Positions 1 through 12,512 of a stretch of DNA of 64,000 bases are shown piece after piece. Each line of letters begins with the position of its first letter. The first letter of the stretch is position 1. Source of the stretch: Burhinus oedicnemus (Eukaryota; Chordata; Aves; Charadriiformes; Burhinidae); NCBI GenBank assembly GCA_008921705.1, contig VFFE01007640.1:1633885-1697884 (forward strand), read 5' to 3'. The translations under genes and the position numbers were made by a program. A model generated the notes under the pieces. That model did no database searches, was not told the DNA's origin, and saw only the letters and a program-made list of their open reading frames with translations.

Positions 1-1079
1 CACTATTTCTAGAATCCAGAGCTTCTGATCAGGTATTTATGTGTTCCTTAGTGTGAACGCGAAGATGGTAAATCCCATATTGAATTATCAAGGATTGCAG
101 CATATAAACAAATGGAATGGTTAAACTTCTGAGACTGTTTCTATCTTCCAGAGTAACACAAAGAGTAATTCTTTCTGGCATGTAGGGACTACAAGTTAGC
201 TATTCCAGAAATGAATATAATAACAATGTTAAAATTACCACAAAACAAATCAAATAAGGGTGACTGTTAGTAACCTGGCTCACAAATAAAGGCATTGCAC
301 TGTAATTTTCTGATATCCTTGTAGGAGTTAAATCTGAGATTTTCCTGCAAATCTAATAGAAATGGCATTTTCGTGGCCATGTATGGCTTTTGCAGCAGAG
401 CAATTTAGAGAAAATCTGAGCTGAAAACTCTGAATGAGTAATTTAGATTATATGTGAACATTTTTTTCACCTTTTGCAGGTTTTTTCTTCCCATGAAACA
501 AACCAAAAATTTCTATTACCTCATGGAGAAGACATTTTTTGTGGAATATTTGGGCAATTACCAATATTTTATAAAGAAATAAATTTAACACATTTTGTAA
601 ACTCTTTTACCAATATATCAGTACTTCACTATCATGAGTAGAGTTTTGTAAGAAATATGTGAACTATTTTCTTAAGGAAAGACACAAACAAGTCAATTTA
701 TACAACCCAGTTGCTATAATATTGTTAAGTTAATCATAACGGTTATTCACAGTGTCATTATTTATTTGGGCTATATTAAAATCTATGCATAGATTTCATT
801 TTATCAAATATTTAAATATTTTTCTGAAGCATCTAATTTAGGAAGGTGAATTAAATTCTACCTAGTCAGTGAAGAGGTATGAGCACTACCCGAAGAAGAT
901 GCCACACTGAAGGCTCTCCAGTGAGATTTCTTATTTTCAAATCATTCTGTGTAGCAGTAACCATGAAACTCCTTAGCTGCCTATACTACAGCAATATTTT
1001 GCTGTAAGAAATTGGGTTGCTATGTCTACAGAGTTCATTGTATTATCACGTGCAGACATCAATCTGTTTTTTAGAAGGT
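1..1079. other. unique AT-rich DNA, no feature seen
   Basis: AT-rich single-copy-looking sequence with frequent stops in all frames. No repeat, RNA gene, promoter or exon signature was recognised. It ends where the CR1 3' tail begins. Confidence 0.6.
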
Positions 1080-1946
1080 ACAGAATCATAGATTCACAGA
1101 ATCATAGAATCACAGGATAATAGAATAGTTTTGGTTGAAAGGGACCTTTAAAGGTCATCTAGTCCAACTGCTCTGCCCTAAGCAGGGACATCCTCAACTA
1201 GATTGGGTTGCTCAGAGTCCCATCCAACCTGACCTGGAATGTTTCCAGGGATGGGGCATCTACCACCTCTCTAGCAAACCTGGGCCAGTGTTTCACTACG
1301 TTCACAGTAAAAAATTTCTTCCTTAAATCTAGTCTGGATCTCCTCTCCTTTAGTTTAAAACCATCACCCCTTGTCCTATCACAACAGACCCTACAAAAAA
1401 GTCTGTCCCCATCTTTCTTATAAGCCCCCTTTAAGTACTGGAAGGCTTCTATAATGTTTCCCTGGACCCTTCTCTTCTTCAGGCTGAACAAACCCAACTG
1501 TCTCAGCTTGTCCTCATAGAAGAGGTACTCCATCCCTCTGATCATCTTCGTGGCCTTCCTCTGGACCCGTTCCAACAGGTCTGTGTCTTTCCTGTGCTGA
1601 AGGCTCCAGAGTTGGACACAGCACTGCAGGTGGGGTTTCACCAGAGTGGAGTAGAGGGACAGAATCCCCTCCCTTGACCTGCTGGCCACGCTGCTTTTGA
1701 TGCAGCCCAGGAAACAGTTGGCCTTCTGGGCTGTGAGTGCACATTGACAGCTCATGTCCAATTTTTCATCCCCCGGTACCCCCAAGTCCTTCTCAGCAGG
1801 GCAGCTCTCCATCCCTTCATCCCCCAGCCTGTAGTGATACCGGGGGTTGCCCTGACCCAGGTGCAGGACCCTGCACTTGGCCTTGCTGAAATTCATGATG
1901 TTCACACTGGCCCACCTCTTGAGCATGTCCAGGTCCCTCTGAATGG
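1080..1946 (-). mobile_element. CR1 LINE, 5'-truncated, minus strand
   Basis: Read on the minus strand this is the 3' part of a chicken-repeat-1 (CR1) non-LTR retrotransposon. The 3' end lies at the low coordinate and shows degenerate copies of the CATAGAAT octamer (1081-1120), followed by the typical CR1 3'UTR motif GGTTGAAAGGGACC and then the end of ORF2. The 5' end is truncated near 1946, where similarity to the CR1 ORF2 consensus stops. CR1 moves by target-primed reverse transcription and usually inserts as short 3' fragments without clear target duplications, as seen here. The copy is fairly well preserved. It resembles the 11980-12512 copy and probably belongs to the same subfamily. Confidence 0.93.
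1198..1944 (-). pseudogene. CR1 ORF2 C-terminal tail, uninterrupted frame
   Basis: About 249 codons of CR1 ORF2 read without a stop or frameshift, ending at TAG (1198-1200). This is the longest open frame in the window. It covers the region after the reverse-transcriptase catalytic core. Visible CR1 landmarks, in order, are the [12 protein letters not shown] segment, [49 protein letters not shown], and the terminal block with [19 protein letters not shown] and LDGTLSN. The endonuclease and RT catalytic motifs are missing because of 5' truncation, so no active enzyme can be made. The upstream nine codons of the open frame (to 1971) are flanking DNA, not CR1. Confidence 0.9.
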
Positions 1947-4138
1947 CATATGGTATAAGCCATACCCTCATAGCATTGCGTATGTGTTAGTCTTGCCTGA
2001 TTTAACCTATTGCTGTTCATAGGTCAGGTATATTTCCTGTGACTCCAGTTCCAACCCATTCAGAGCTAAGTGAAGGACCTGTCCTATGTCACTGCATCCC
2101 GTGGGGAAGAAATACCTTAGAAGTTCTTGTAGACGTCAGAAAGTCATCTCCAAAGACAGAAACATTAAGCAGTTCATTAGAACTACGCTGTGCTCACTGA
2201 GTAACGTCCTCTACAACAGCAGGATGCTGAGGTACACCACAGGGTATACTTTCACCTACGCAGCTGTTGAACAGGTCTGTTACATCCTTGCAGATATAAG
2301 AGCGACAGTGCAGGTGCTAATCAGGCCTGTGGGTCTGAGCAGGATAACGGTTGGCTCATCTGCTGCAACCTGACAGCTGAAATTGCTCAAAGAGTTCTGG
2401 GCCTTAACAGAGGTAGGCATTGCCAAGAGAGCGCTCCGGTGCCATTTATCTGCCAATCTGCTTGGGGACCATGTTGTTGTTTTCCAGACTGCGCGGAGAG
2501 CATAAAAAAATACCATGTTTGTATTCTAGTCAGGTTCTGCTCGTTACAAAACAGTGCTGAGGGTACTTGGCACTTCAAAAGAGGTGACCCAAAGCGGTTT
2601 ACCTGTAACTCCTTGTACGTTCTTGGCAGATGAGAAAAATAGCAAGCTCCTAAGCGCCACGCAACAGTGAACTCTTGCAAATAGGACAAATGGATTTTAT
2701 ACTGGAGCATTCCTACTGGGAGGCACTGGCTCTGACTGCTCCATGATTTGCTGTGAACTTTTCATTGCTTAAATATCAGAGGCTCTCAGTTTTGAGGTTT
2801 CCGTCTTAAATCCCAAAGTCCAGATTCTGCTTTCCTGTTCTGTCACTTAGTTCTATGTTACTTCATAACTATTTCTTCTGACTTCTTCAGTTCTTGGGAT
2901 AACGACACCATTCCCTATGATGATCTGGAGCACCAGGATCTTACTTTTCTTTCTTTGCAATGAGTAGGATGTGTTTGGTTTCATTCATTCTAGTTCTGGA
3001 ATTTTCTGATCTCTCAGTTTGCCAATAATAATTCTAAGATGTCTAATATTTAGGGCATGGGACTACATTTACTACTAAAATTCTGAAAGATTCTCAGAAG
3101 TTTTTGACAAAGGAAGATAAATTAAGTTCGGCGATTCTATGTCCGGCTTAGTGAAGGTAAATATTTTGAGTGAGTTTTATCTCAGCCAACTTTCACCATC
3201 TAAAATGTGGGTGTCCAGTCAAAGCTAAAGGGCTAAGGATATTCAGGAGAAATTCATATCTGATATCTTAGAAACCCATCCTGCAAGGTGTAACTCACAC
3301 TACCCATGCTCGTCTTGCTCTTGACTGTGTAAGGTACCGGAAACCTGGTTAATGCAGAAGATGATCTTGTAGCTTCAGAAACCAGAGTGAAATAAATATT
3401 GCCAGCTTCCTCCTCCTTCAGCTTCTACAAGTATATCAAGGTAACCCAATTTCAAGAGGCAAAATGATAGCATCGGTCCCAGGTGGAGTGTTGGCTGCAA
3501 AAACAACAGGTGCAAAAGCAAATCTAAAATTCCTGGCTTCTTTATGCTTTCGTCTTCATGATGCAGACTATCAACACATTTGCCAGCAATATGTCCTAAT
3601 AAAAAGTATGTGCTTTCAGATAAAAAATTGTACGGAGGTAGGGAAGATAAAGAAGAAAGAAAAAATCAAGTGCAAAATAAGAGATGGAACTTTATCAGGA
3701 TCATAGTATTCAAAAGCCATTTTTTTTTTCTCACTCAGTTATCTTTGTGGCATGGAAAAAATATGAGTTTTCCCTGTGTCAATTAAAACGAAATATTGAT
3801 TGTGAAATACTGCAATTTGCACTCATTCTTCTGGTCCACAATACATTGTATAAGCGGGTAGCTGCATTGCTAGTTTATTATAAATGCAGGCTGAAAACAA
3901 ATAGTGTTAGTCTTTAGCCCATAAAGTATGAGACCTCACACCAATTTGGGAAAAATGAAGTAGGAAACTGAAGCCTTCTCTAGCGATAGAAAGATGGAGA
4001 AACATGAAGTGTTAACACTTCCTCCATTAGGTATTTGGATTTTTTAGCTCAGCATAAACTATTTCAAGATTTTTAGCACTTCAGTATGTATTTCAGTCGT
4101 CTTCTATGGGATACCAATAAAGGCAGGTTCTTTTATGA
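1947..4138. other. unique sequence, unclassified
   Basis: No exon, RNA or known repeat was recognised. The part from about 2040 to 2720 is somewhat GC-richer than its surroundings and has short open frames on both strands (95 codons at 2086-2373 plus, 107 codons at 2387-2710 minus). These show no domain I recognise and no linked splice pattern. Both are of a length expected by chance. Confidence 0.5.
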
Positions 4139-4223
4139 TCCCTTCTTCCCTTCTCCTTCTCTCCCTCTCTCCCTTGCCTTCATCTCCCTCTCTTTTCCTC
4201 TGTTTCCTCTCTCTTTTACTTCT
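4139..4223 (+). repeat. polypyrimidine (CT-rich) tract
   Basis: Low-complexity C/T tract: 37 bases (4139-4175) contain only pyrimidines, then it continues with a few purine interruptions to about 4223. Such tracts can form triplex (H-DNA) structures. There is no adjacent AG/exon pattern that would make it a convincing splice acceptor tract. Confidence 0.85.
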
Positions 4224-6867
4224 CACATCACTGGAATATTATAGGCAGATGTGTCTGTAACTGTATTTATAGTCTTATGGTTATCCCTTTGATACTTATT
4301 TTCATAAAACTGAGCAATCTTAAAGTACTGAATTTTCAACTTTCTTTTCTTTTCCCAAAGAATGATAATTTATGTCATGACACTGTTCAGATTAGCATAC
4401 TTCTACACCAACGTTAGGTCTGTTATAATGATTTTATAATCAAAAAATGATCACTATTAGATCATCATTTCAGAATTTTGAGTGGATCTTTCTTGGCAGA
4501 CCTTTTCTGTGGTGTGGAATAAGATGACCACGAGTCCTGGCTGTCAAACCTGACTGCAGGACTAACGTGGTAGAGTAGATCACTTAGGGTGAAGGCAGCC
4601 ACATTCTTAAGATGGTGTAAATTATCACAGCTGCATTGAAGTCTGTTGTTACACATCACCTAGAACTCTAAACACACATTGTTTATAGAAATGCAAGTAA
4701 CTTGTGCTGTTGCATTGATCGTTTGTTTTTGTTTTGATTAACCAAAGGAAGGAGGAAACAGAGTTATATTTGAAAAATATGTTAAAAGACACTTTCAGTG
4801 TCTTTCAGATTATTAAAGATGTCTCCTGGTACTTTATAATATATTAACTTTCCATATGTAAAGAACAGTAACCTGGGCCTTCCAGATTTTCACCGATACA
4901 TTTGTGTGATATATTGCATGGAATCAGGGTGGGACTATAACACTCAAGGGAAGCTCCCACAAATTTTCTCTACTGGTTGGACTGGACTGCACCCATTCTG
5001 CAAAGTATATTAGTCAGGCGACATGATATTTCCTGTTATTTTAAACAAAAGATGTATTTAATCAGTTAGCTTATCAAACCCAAAGATGAAAACTAGCTGT
5101 GTAGCTCTACACACCATTTTTAACTCACTTCTGCTGAGTTGAAGGGTAGAAGGCTTCCTTCCCAGATGTTTTATTCTGGGCAACTTCATCAAAATGCAAT
5201 ACAACAAGGAAGAGATTTAATTTAGACTTAATAATTTGAGTCCTTAGAGCCAAAAAATGCATGATCCAGACAGAACTCAAGTGGAGTTTAAATGCTACAG
5301 TACCTGAAACTTTTGGAACAGATGAGGATGTGACAGGTATGGTCTGCCCATAGCAGCTGGTGTCTTCTCCAAGTTACAAAGGAAAGCAACCCTCCTTCCC
5401 CTTTCTGCCAAGAAACTTCCTCAGAATTGACAGTAGAGATTTTCTGGATCCAGTATGTCAGCTTGGCCCAGACAGAATGACAGTAGCCAAACACCTGAAA
5501 AAGTCAATTTTCAGTGCCACAAGAGAGTGTGCCTTCACTTACTGATGTGCTGCCTCTAACACAAGCCAATTTCCAACGCCGGCAGAGAGATCAACCTCCT
5601 TATATGTATATTTTAAACTTGGATGGTGAAAGAAAGAAAGAAATAAGTGTCATAATCCTGGTAGGAAGCTTCCAAAGAAAGAGTTGTGCAGATCTTCAAG
5701 TCTTATACATGTGATGATGCAGATGATCCTGTTTTCCCTGAGAATCTGGAAAGCAGTGAGTAATAGGAAAATTGATAGATTAAAAAATTCCTTAGCCAGA
5801 GAGATCAACACATCCATCTGTTCAGCCCTCTCTTTTTTCATGCACACAGACACTGGGTTAAAATGCAGTTTTAAGGCAGATATTATAATTTCATTTTTAA
5901 AATGCTAACTGGTGGGAGAAGAGTCCACCACTTTTCCCATAAACTTTTCTAGTGCTTATTTATCACTGCTGCCTAGTATGGGGTATCATTTCAAGTTTCA
6001 ATTTGTGTCGTTTAGAAAGAGAAAAAAAGCAAAACAAAAAAACCAGACACTGGAATATCTTATGTAGTGTCAGCAGAACTGAATTACTAACACAAATCAT
6101 GGCTATGGATAAATTTAGACAAGAAATTAGAACTTAGTTTCCAACTATCAGAGGGACGATATTCTGCTACTTTTTATATAGCCAAGGATCATACTGTTCC
6201 TGGGTGTTCCTGGTGAAGCATGATGACCCAAAACGCATCTCTGAGTCAGTGCTTTTGAAGACAGAGTTCTATGGTGTAGACACAGCCTTTGTTATTCCCA
6301 GATATATTTTCTTGATTTATAAAATATTTTGTTGGACTGTAAATCACACTATGACAGCAACTTCTCTTCGTTATTATTCTTCTATCCCAGCAATATTTAA
6401 AAACTGGTCAATAAAGACAGTATTTTTTCTTAGCAGCTTATAAAGATGTGAAAAGGTTTTGTGTTAAACACCAGGTAGGGAGTCTCATGAGAAAAAGCCT
6501 AACATATTGACATTTCACCCTAAGTACTTCGTACAGACACTTGCTCTGTTGTCGTTGTCCATTCTTACGCAGAAGAGCACTTACGTACCTATTTCGGTTC
6601 TGTTGACTTCAACAAGAAGGAACCATGCTCAAACCAAACTGAGAGTTCACAGCTGCTCAGTTGTTGGTTCCTGGAAAATGACTGAGACATGGAGCGAAAC
6701 AAATTATTTGTAAGCATCTAAGGGAAAAAAAAAAGGAAAAAAGAAAACAAAAAAACGCAGCAACAACAAAAAGGAACAAGGACAGGACAAACAGTTAATA
6801 TGCATTTGTCAAGAAAAAATATGGTAAAAACTGAATCCTTTCTGTGACAGGGTAACAGGTCTTATAC
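4224..6867. other. unique AT-rich DNA
   Basis: No gene or transposon was recognised. A short (GAAA)n run lies at 5629-5644, and an A-rich low-complexity stretch at 6721-6775 has AAC and AAG interruptions. Several 60-80 codon frames on either strand have no recognisable domain. Confidence 0.5.
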
Positions 6868-6955
6868 ATAGGGCAGAAACAGTAAATGTCATATCTATTG
6901 ACTATAATGAGTCATTTGACACTGTTTCACATGTTCTCATGAAGTAGTCACAGAT
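6868..6955 (+). mobile_element. ancient internal CR1 reverse-transcriptase fragment
   Basis: The plus-strand frame through 6891-6941 reads a degraded version of a CR1 ORF2 reverse-transcriptase segment. SFDTVSHVLMK follows an IDYNE stretch, matching the family pattern LDFSKAFDTVSH.ILLEKL. An in-frame stop follows at once, and no similarity to CR1 continues with confidence downstream. This part of RT lies well upstream of the 3' tail, so it is not an ordinary CR1 3' remnant. The copy is highly diverged and small. The call rests on the FDTVSH core and its spacing, and another LINE clade cannot be excluded. Confidence 0.6.
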
Positions 6956-8204
6956 AAACTGACCATTCTACAGAAAATTAGCCGAGGATCATTTGAGAAA
7001 GAAAAAAAAAAAACAACCAAAAAACCCCACCAACAAAAAACTTACAGATCTGGAAAGTTAGACTTCTGTAGAAAAATCCGACTGCAGTGGGGGAATGACT
7101 TGTTCATAAAGAGGACCTTCATACAAAAAAGAGAATTTTAAAGAGAAAAGGACTTGTCTTATGCATAACAGCTCTGAAGTACCGTCTTCTTCTCTTCTTC
7201 TATAGTCAGTATTAGGTTAGAAACTGTGAGGAAACCACAGTGTGCAATTAAGGGATGTTAAATTTAATTAATAAGAAATTTAAGCTATGCAGTGGTCCCT
7301 CATAATACTCAAAATATATAGTAAGTCTAAGATTCCTCTTATTTAACCATAACATTCTAACAGTGAGTTCTGACTGAATAGTTTCCTGACCTTGCTTGGC
7401 ATCATATTTGTATAACTGAACACGACCCCTGAGGTAGGACCAGGCCACTTTGCCTGTTTCTGGGGCTGTACAGATTGCTCATTACTACTTTGAACTTGGA
7501 AACTCTTGCAATTCTGATGCCTAAATTAGGTACTGTAATAGGCAATCTGAATTCAGGCTGCTTAGCATTTGGGAACCTGAGCCTTACTGCAAAGAAGTGG
7601 GACAAAACCATTCTGGGGCTTTTGGGAACCCGTCCCGTAAGACCAAGATACAAATATTAGACTTAAGTAGATCTAGTAAAAATATTGCTATTGGTGGTTC
7701 TCAGAAAGGAAGTGATTTCTGAAGGCAAATCTGAAAAAAGTCCCCACTGTATTAGGAAACGGAAAGGTCTCTGAATGTAGGAAATACCGTAGAAAGAAGA
7801 TTAAAAAGTGAACCAGGGAACATGCTAAGAGAGTACTATAATGATCATTTGCATTTTCAAAGCACCGCTGAAAAATATTAACAGAGTAAAATAATAAATA
7901 AAATTCTGCAATTAAAATTGTGGTAAACCTGGAATATCATTAGTGATATTTTTTTAGTCTTCTGGCCAAAATATGTTGGTTTTTAATTACAAAGAACCTT
8001 TAAACCAGACAATGCTCGAAGTATGTTTTTTGCTAAGTGTGTATGCATGCAAAAGAACAGAGCAACAATAGCGCTCGGCTTTACAAAAGAGGTGAAAAGA
8101 ATACTTACTTAATCAGTGAAAACAGCCTGAAATAATATCTGATTGAAATCTGGACAGGCTAGTAAGGTTAATGTCTGTGCACTTTAAGAATTGACATGAT
8201 TTTC

Positions 8205-8475
8205 TTAATGCCCTCGAGTGGTCAGGACTGCAATTTTATAGCTGTTCAGAAGGCAGCGCTTCCAGGAGTAGAATGACCCCTATGATCGTGCCCGCGGCAG
8301 TGATTAAATGCTCAAGACAGAAGAAAAGTTCTTGCTCCTGAATTGGCGGCACTATGACTTGCAGCACCTGGATTTACTTTGTAGGCGTCCTGTTTGAGTA
8401 TCGACCAAGTCTGACCTCGCTTGTCCTATGAGAAGCTAAGATCATAACCCAAGGTAGTATGGCTGCAGGCCACCA
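8205..8475. other. CpG-retaining unique block, candidate conserved noncoding element
   Basis: Within an otherwise CpG-poor, AT-rich region, 8214-8420 holds nine CpG dinucleotides, including CCCGCGGC near 8290, at locally higher GC. No long frame or RNA fold was recognised. CpG retention in a non-island region can mark constraint or lack of germline methylation. Calling it conserved is inference only. A weak resemblance to 5S-related sequence was considered and rejected. Confidence 0.25.
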
Positions 8476-10444
8476 GTATTAACACCCAGAGCATTTGGCT
8501 GTCTTTCCAGTTTGTCTTTGGATGTGTCTTCTCCTTCAAAAATTACATCCCTTTTTATTTACTAAGATACATGATTTCAGCTGATTTTTAGAGAGACCAA
8601 CTGCAGACAGATTAAGTAACCTTCCTGCAATATTTTCAGCTGTAGAAAACATTTAGTTTTCGTATTAAAAAGAAATATGCTTTCGTAAGTTTTAAGGGAC
8701 AGAACTAAGATCAGAAAGTATTTTACTTCTTAGCAACCCTCATCTTTTCTGTAAATTCACACCTACTCCATGCCAGTTCTGCCTCTACCCAAGTTGTGAA
8801 CTGCCCTGTTTTCCTAAGACTGTTTTTGGTGCTTATAGTTCTGTTATTCACAGATGTGGTCTTTAAACAAGCTAGTTTGAGATGCATTACTAAACATTCC
8901 CCGTGAAAAACAATAACACATTCTTATAAAAAGCAGAGACTTAGTTTTCATTCCTTCTGCTTTCTAATTAACCTCTGAGGGCTCAGAGCACACAAAAAAA
9001 ATTGATTCCTCTATATGAAAAGATAAGCTTTTTTTACACATATTGACTTGGAAACTTAATAACTAGATCAGACATACTTAGTAGATTATACAGGTCATTT
9101 TCATGCCTATTAAGTGTCATTCTATTGTATGAAAATTAACTTTCCTAGATCTCCTCATTTTCTAGCCTTGCACTGTTACATTAACAGAAAGACCAGGTTA
9201 AATTAAATTTTTTAGTGTTTTATGCAAATGCCAAAACAAGATGGTTTTCTCCCAGAAGCAGATACATCGTAAAAATATGCAGTATCCATATACTCTCTTT
9301 CTTGGAATATTTCCTTTGAATCATTTCTCACAGATCCTGCAAAATTCCTGACTGTAATGGACTCTGATCGCTGTTCGTTGAGATAATCATAACTCAAAAT
9401 TACCGTGTGTTCCTGTCTTGTGTTTGTAATACTAATCTTGCTTCAGTTATATTTAATGTATTTAGGCAGAATCGAGCTAGGACATGCATGCGTTTCTGTA
9501 GGATTCAACTGCATAACATGGAGTTTGTTAGCGAATGTCAATATTATCCGTTACCTACCAAGAGAGGTCCTAAGAACTGGGGATGTGCCGTATTCAAGCG
9601 CCTCTAAAAAGAAACGGATGTGGCAATGAATGTGCTCTCCTCCAGGTTTGGTGGCTGTTTGGCCTAACGGGAAGGGAGAGTAGTAGTTACTCTCTTGTGC
9701 ACAAGTACCAGGAGGTCTAGATGAGCTTTCTACCAAGGGTCTAGAAACCTCCAGCTTATAATAAAGATATTTTTATAATAACCAACATTTTATTGATTGT
9801 TAATAATAGGAAACTGTTTGTCTTCCTGGCCTCCCAGTTGTAGTGTCTTTTTTAAATGATATTCGCTTTTTCTAGAAGGCTGTTCCATGTATTGTTCCCT
9901 TTTCTCTTCAACTATTCTTTATATTCTTTTCAGCCTCCTTCTCCTCCTCCCGTCCTTCAATAAAATACAACATGTAAGGATTTTCTTTGCAAGCCCAGAG
10001 AAGGAATTAAAATGCTGTGTGAATCACTGAAGCATAACACAAAGAGCTCCAGTTACCAGCTCCCTTTGGGGAGCGGGAGAGGAGGAGGCAGGAAGGCTTG
10101 GCGCACATTATAACGAAGTGTATTTCTGAAATCACAACAAATTCAGTTTGCTATGGGGCCAGCAGGTCTGAGGGCAGCCTTTGTTAAAGACTGTCAGCAA
10201 TATAGGTGCAAAGTAACTGTTATTTTTCCAGTACTATTTATTTTTCCTTTTTTTCCCTCCTAATTCATTCTGGTTTTCCCTTTCTGGAAGACGGTTGAAC
10301 ATAAATAATTAAGCTCTTCAACTTCGACCTTCATATAGTTGTCATGCTGCTCTCTAAGATACCTTCAGAGGGATATGAAACTCATGCTAAATTTCTTCTA
10401 CAGACTAAAACCAAAGATTTAGGAGCATTTTTCTGGGTTTTGGG

Positions 10445-10472
<28 letters not shown>
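10445..10472 (+). repeat. T28 homopolymer
   Basis: Twenty-eight consecutive T, the longest homopolymer in the window, preceded by TGGGTTTTGGG. There is no upstream gene copy that would make it the poly(A) tail of a minus-strand retrocopy. It is most simply a slippage tract. Confidence 0.95.
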
Positions 10473-10476
<4 letters not shown>

Positions 10477-11979
10477 AGGGGTGTTAAATATTTTCCTTTT
10501 GTATTACTATTAATAAAATAAATTAAATAAATAGAAGTATAACCATCCCTTTGGGGTTTGCTTAGAAATAGCAGGGGAGCAGGTAATGAAGAAAATTAAA
10601 TGATTCAGTCTTAAAATGCCCTGGAAATTTTCAGGAAATTGGAAAAGAACTGGAAAGAGAATAGGGTCCAACAGACTTTAGAGACTGATAACTCCATTCC
10701 TGTGTTCCTGTAGGAGCCACAGGGCTTTATCATCTCCAAATCCCCTGAAGGTAATTAGAGCCAGATGACTTTGTTGGCCCTTTGTTCAACCAAAACCAAA
10801 ACCAAAACAAAAAAGGAAGGGCTTTGAAAATAAATAAATGGCAAATGTTTATGAAACTTTATTTACTACTCTTGATCTTTATTTTGTTTCACTAACTGTG
10901 GAGAGCAGGACTAATTCCTCTTGCACTCTTTAATGGTGTCAGTCGAGAGGAGTTGTTGCATCAGCAGATTAAACCTGGCATAAAAGAGAAATAAGTGAAA
11001 AATCTGGGCATTCATGAAGCTGGGCAAAAACCAGGAGCAAAGGACTGCTCCTGACTATCCCTCTGACATCCATGGGCTGATCATTCCCTAAAACTTAAAA
11101 TTTGGTTTAGCTCTGTGACCCTCTAAAACATTTAATCTGCTGAGTTACATACAAATGTTCATAGTTGCCAGTCATAGATAATCATAGCTTATAGCTCATC
11201 GAAATGTATTAACTAAAATAACTCTCATCTACTATTCATAGCGGATCAACTGATCATATCGCTGGTCAGATTTGTTTAAGATTTTTTGTTCTTCTTTGTT
11301 CAGATAGTGATTAACAGTGACCACTACAGTGATGCAGTTGTCTTCCTTTGGCAATCTGCGTCCCCTCATGTCGTTACATCCATGGCTGCTGTTTGAAAAT
11401 TACAGTTACTGACAGTTTAGATGCTTGTCTCAATGCAGAGATGCCTGGACAAAATGTCCTCTGCTGGGGTATGAAAGTGATTTCTAAAATCCCTTCTGAC
11501 CTTAAATACTGGGCAAGTAATAAACACTCTGAGATTATAGTGTGGGCTGTTTTCGTCTCAGATGTTTTTCAAATCAGGATTAGTCAATTTCACTTGAAAG
11601 TTGCACCTAATTTCCAAAAACAAAGGTTAGACTAATGTTGGAAATGGGAATGTATGCTCCTGATCCATCCCCCTCTTTTTCTACCTATGATCAGGAACTT
11701 ACTTAAAAGAACAGTCTTGTAGCACTCCTTCAATCAGTCCTCTGATGGCTTAAAAAAAAGAAAAAAACAACAAAAAAAGCAAACAAAGAAAGCCCAAAAA
11801 ACCGCAAACTTTGTAATCACATTATCTTTTGTGTTTCTAATTGCTTAATTATTTTAAAGCTCTTTAACATATGTCATTAGTTCAGAGTATATCAGTAGTT
11901 TGCAAGTGATAGTGCTCAGTGAAGAAAATGAAGTTCCACAATCTCTACTTGAATCGGACTGCTAGGGCTTTTGTATGTA

Positions 11980-12512
11980 GAATCACAGAAGCATGGAATA
12001 GTTTTGGTTGGAAGGGACCTTTAAAGGTCATCTCATCCGACCCCCCCACAGTGAGCAGGGAATTCTTCAACTAGATCAGGTTGCTCAGAAACCCATCCAG
12101 CCTGACCTGGAATGTTTTCAGGGATGGGGCATCTATCACCTCTCTGAGCAACCTGGGCCAACATTTCATGACCCTCATCATAAAAAACTTCTTCCTCAAA
12201 TCTAGTCTGGATCTACTCTCTTTCAGTTTAAAAGCATTACCCCTTGTCCTATCGCAACAGGCCCTGATAAAAAGTCTGTCCCCGTCTTTCTTATAAGCCC
12301 CCTTTAAGTACTGAAAGGCTGCAACAAGGTCTCCCCTGGAGCCTTCCATTCACCAGGGTGAACAACCCCAACTCTCTTGGCCAGTCTTCATAGGAGAGGT
12401 GTTCCAGCCCTCTGACAATTTCCATGGTCCTCCTCTGGACCAGGTCTACGTCCATGTCTTTCCTGTACTCAGGACTCCAGAGCTGGACACAGTACTCCAG
12501 GTGGAGTCTCCT
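11980..12512 (-). mobile_element. CR1 LINE, 5'-truncated, minus strand
   Basis: Minus-strand CR1 3' fragment. It starts with a degenerate octamer tail (AGAATCACAGAAGCATGG), then the 3'UTR and the ORF2 end, which stops at 12071-12073. The frame from 12349 down carries [23 protein letters not shown] and the [18 protein letters not shown] block. The upstream part (RGLEHLSYEDWPRELGLF) is in another frame, so there is a frameshift around 12300-12350. Similarity to CR1 ends near 12512. It closely resembles the 1080-1946 copy in its 3'UTR and protein tail, so it is probably the same subfamily, but it is shorter and broken. Confidence 0.92.

Larger units (their letters stand above)
6956..11979. other. 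unique DNA with low-complexity A-rich and T-rich runs
   Basis: No gene was recognised. It contains A-rich stretches at 6999-7042 and 11750-11803, three CCAAAA units at 10790-10807, and the T28 run and CpG-retaining block listed separately. Open frames are short and show no domain. Confidence 0.5.

Noticed and set aside
8400..8470. 5S rRNA or 5S-derived SINE
   Set aside because: TCTGACCTCG and GAAGCTAAG echo the 5S internal promoter, but the spacing is about nine bases too long and the rest of the 5S sequence does not follow.
10445..10472. T28 as the poly(A) tail of a minus-strand processed pseudogene
   Set aside because: No retrocopy body with a readable coding sequence lies to its right, and no target duplication was seen.
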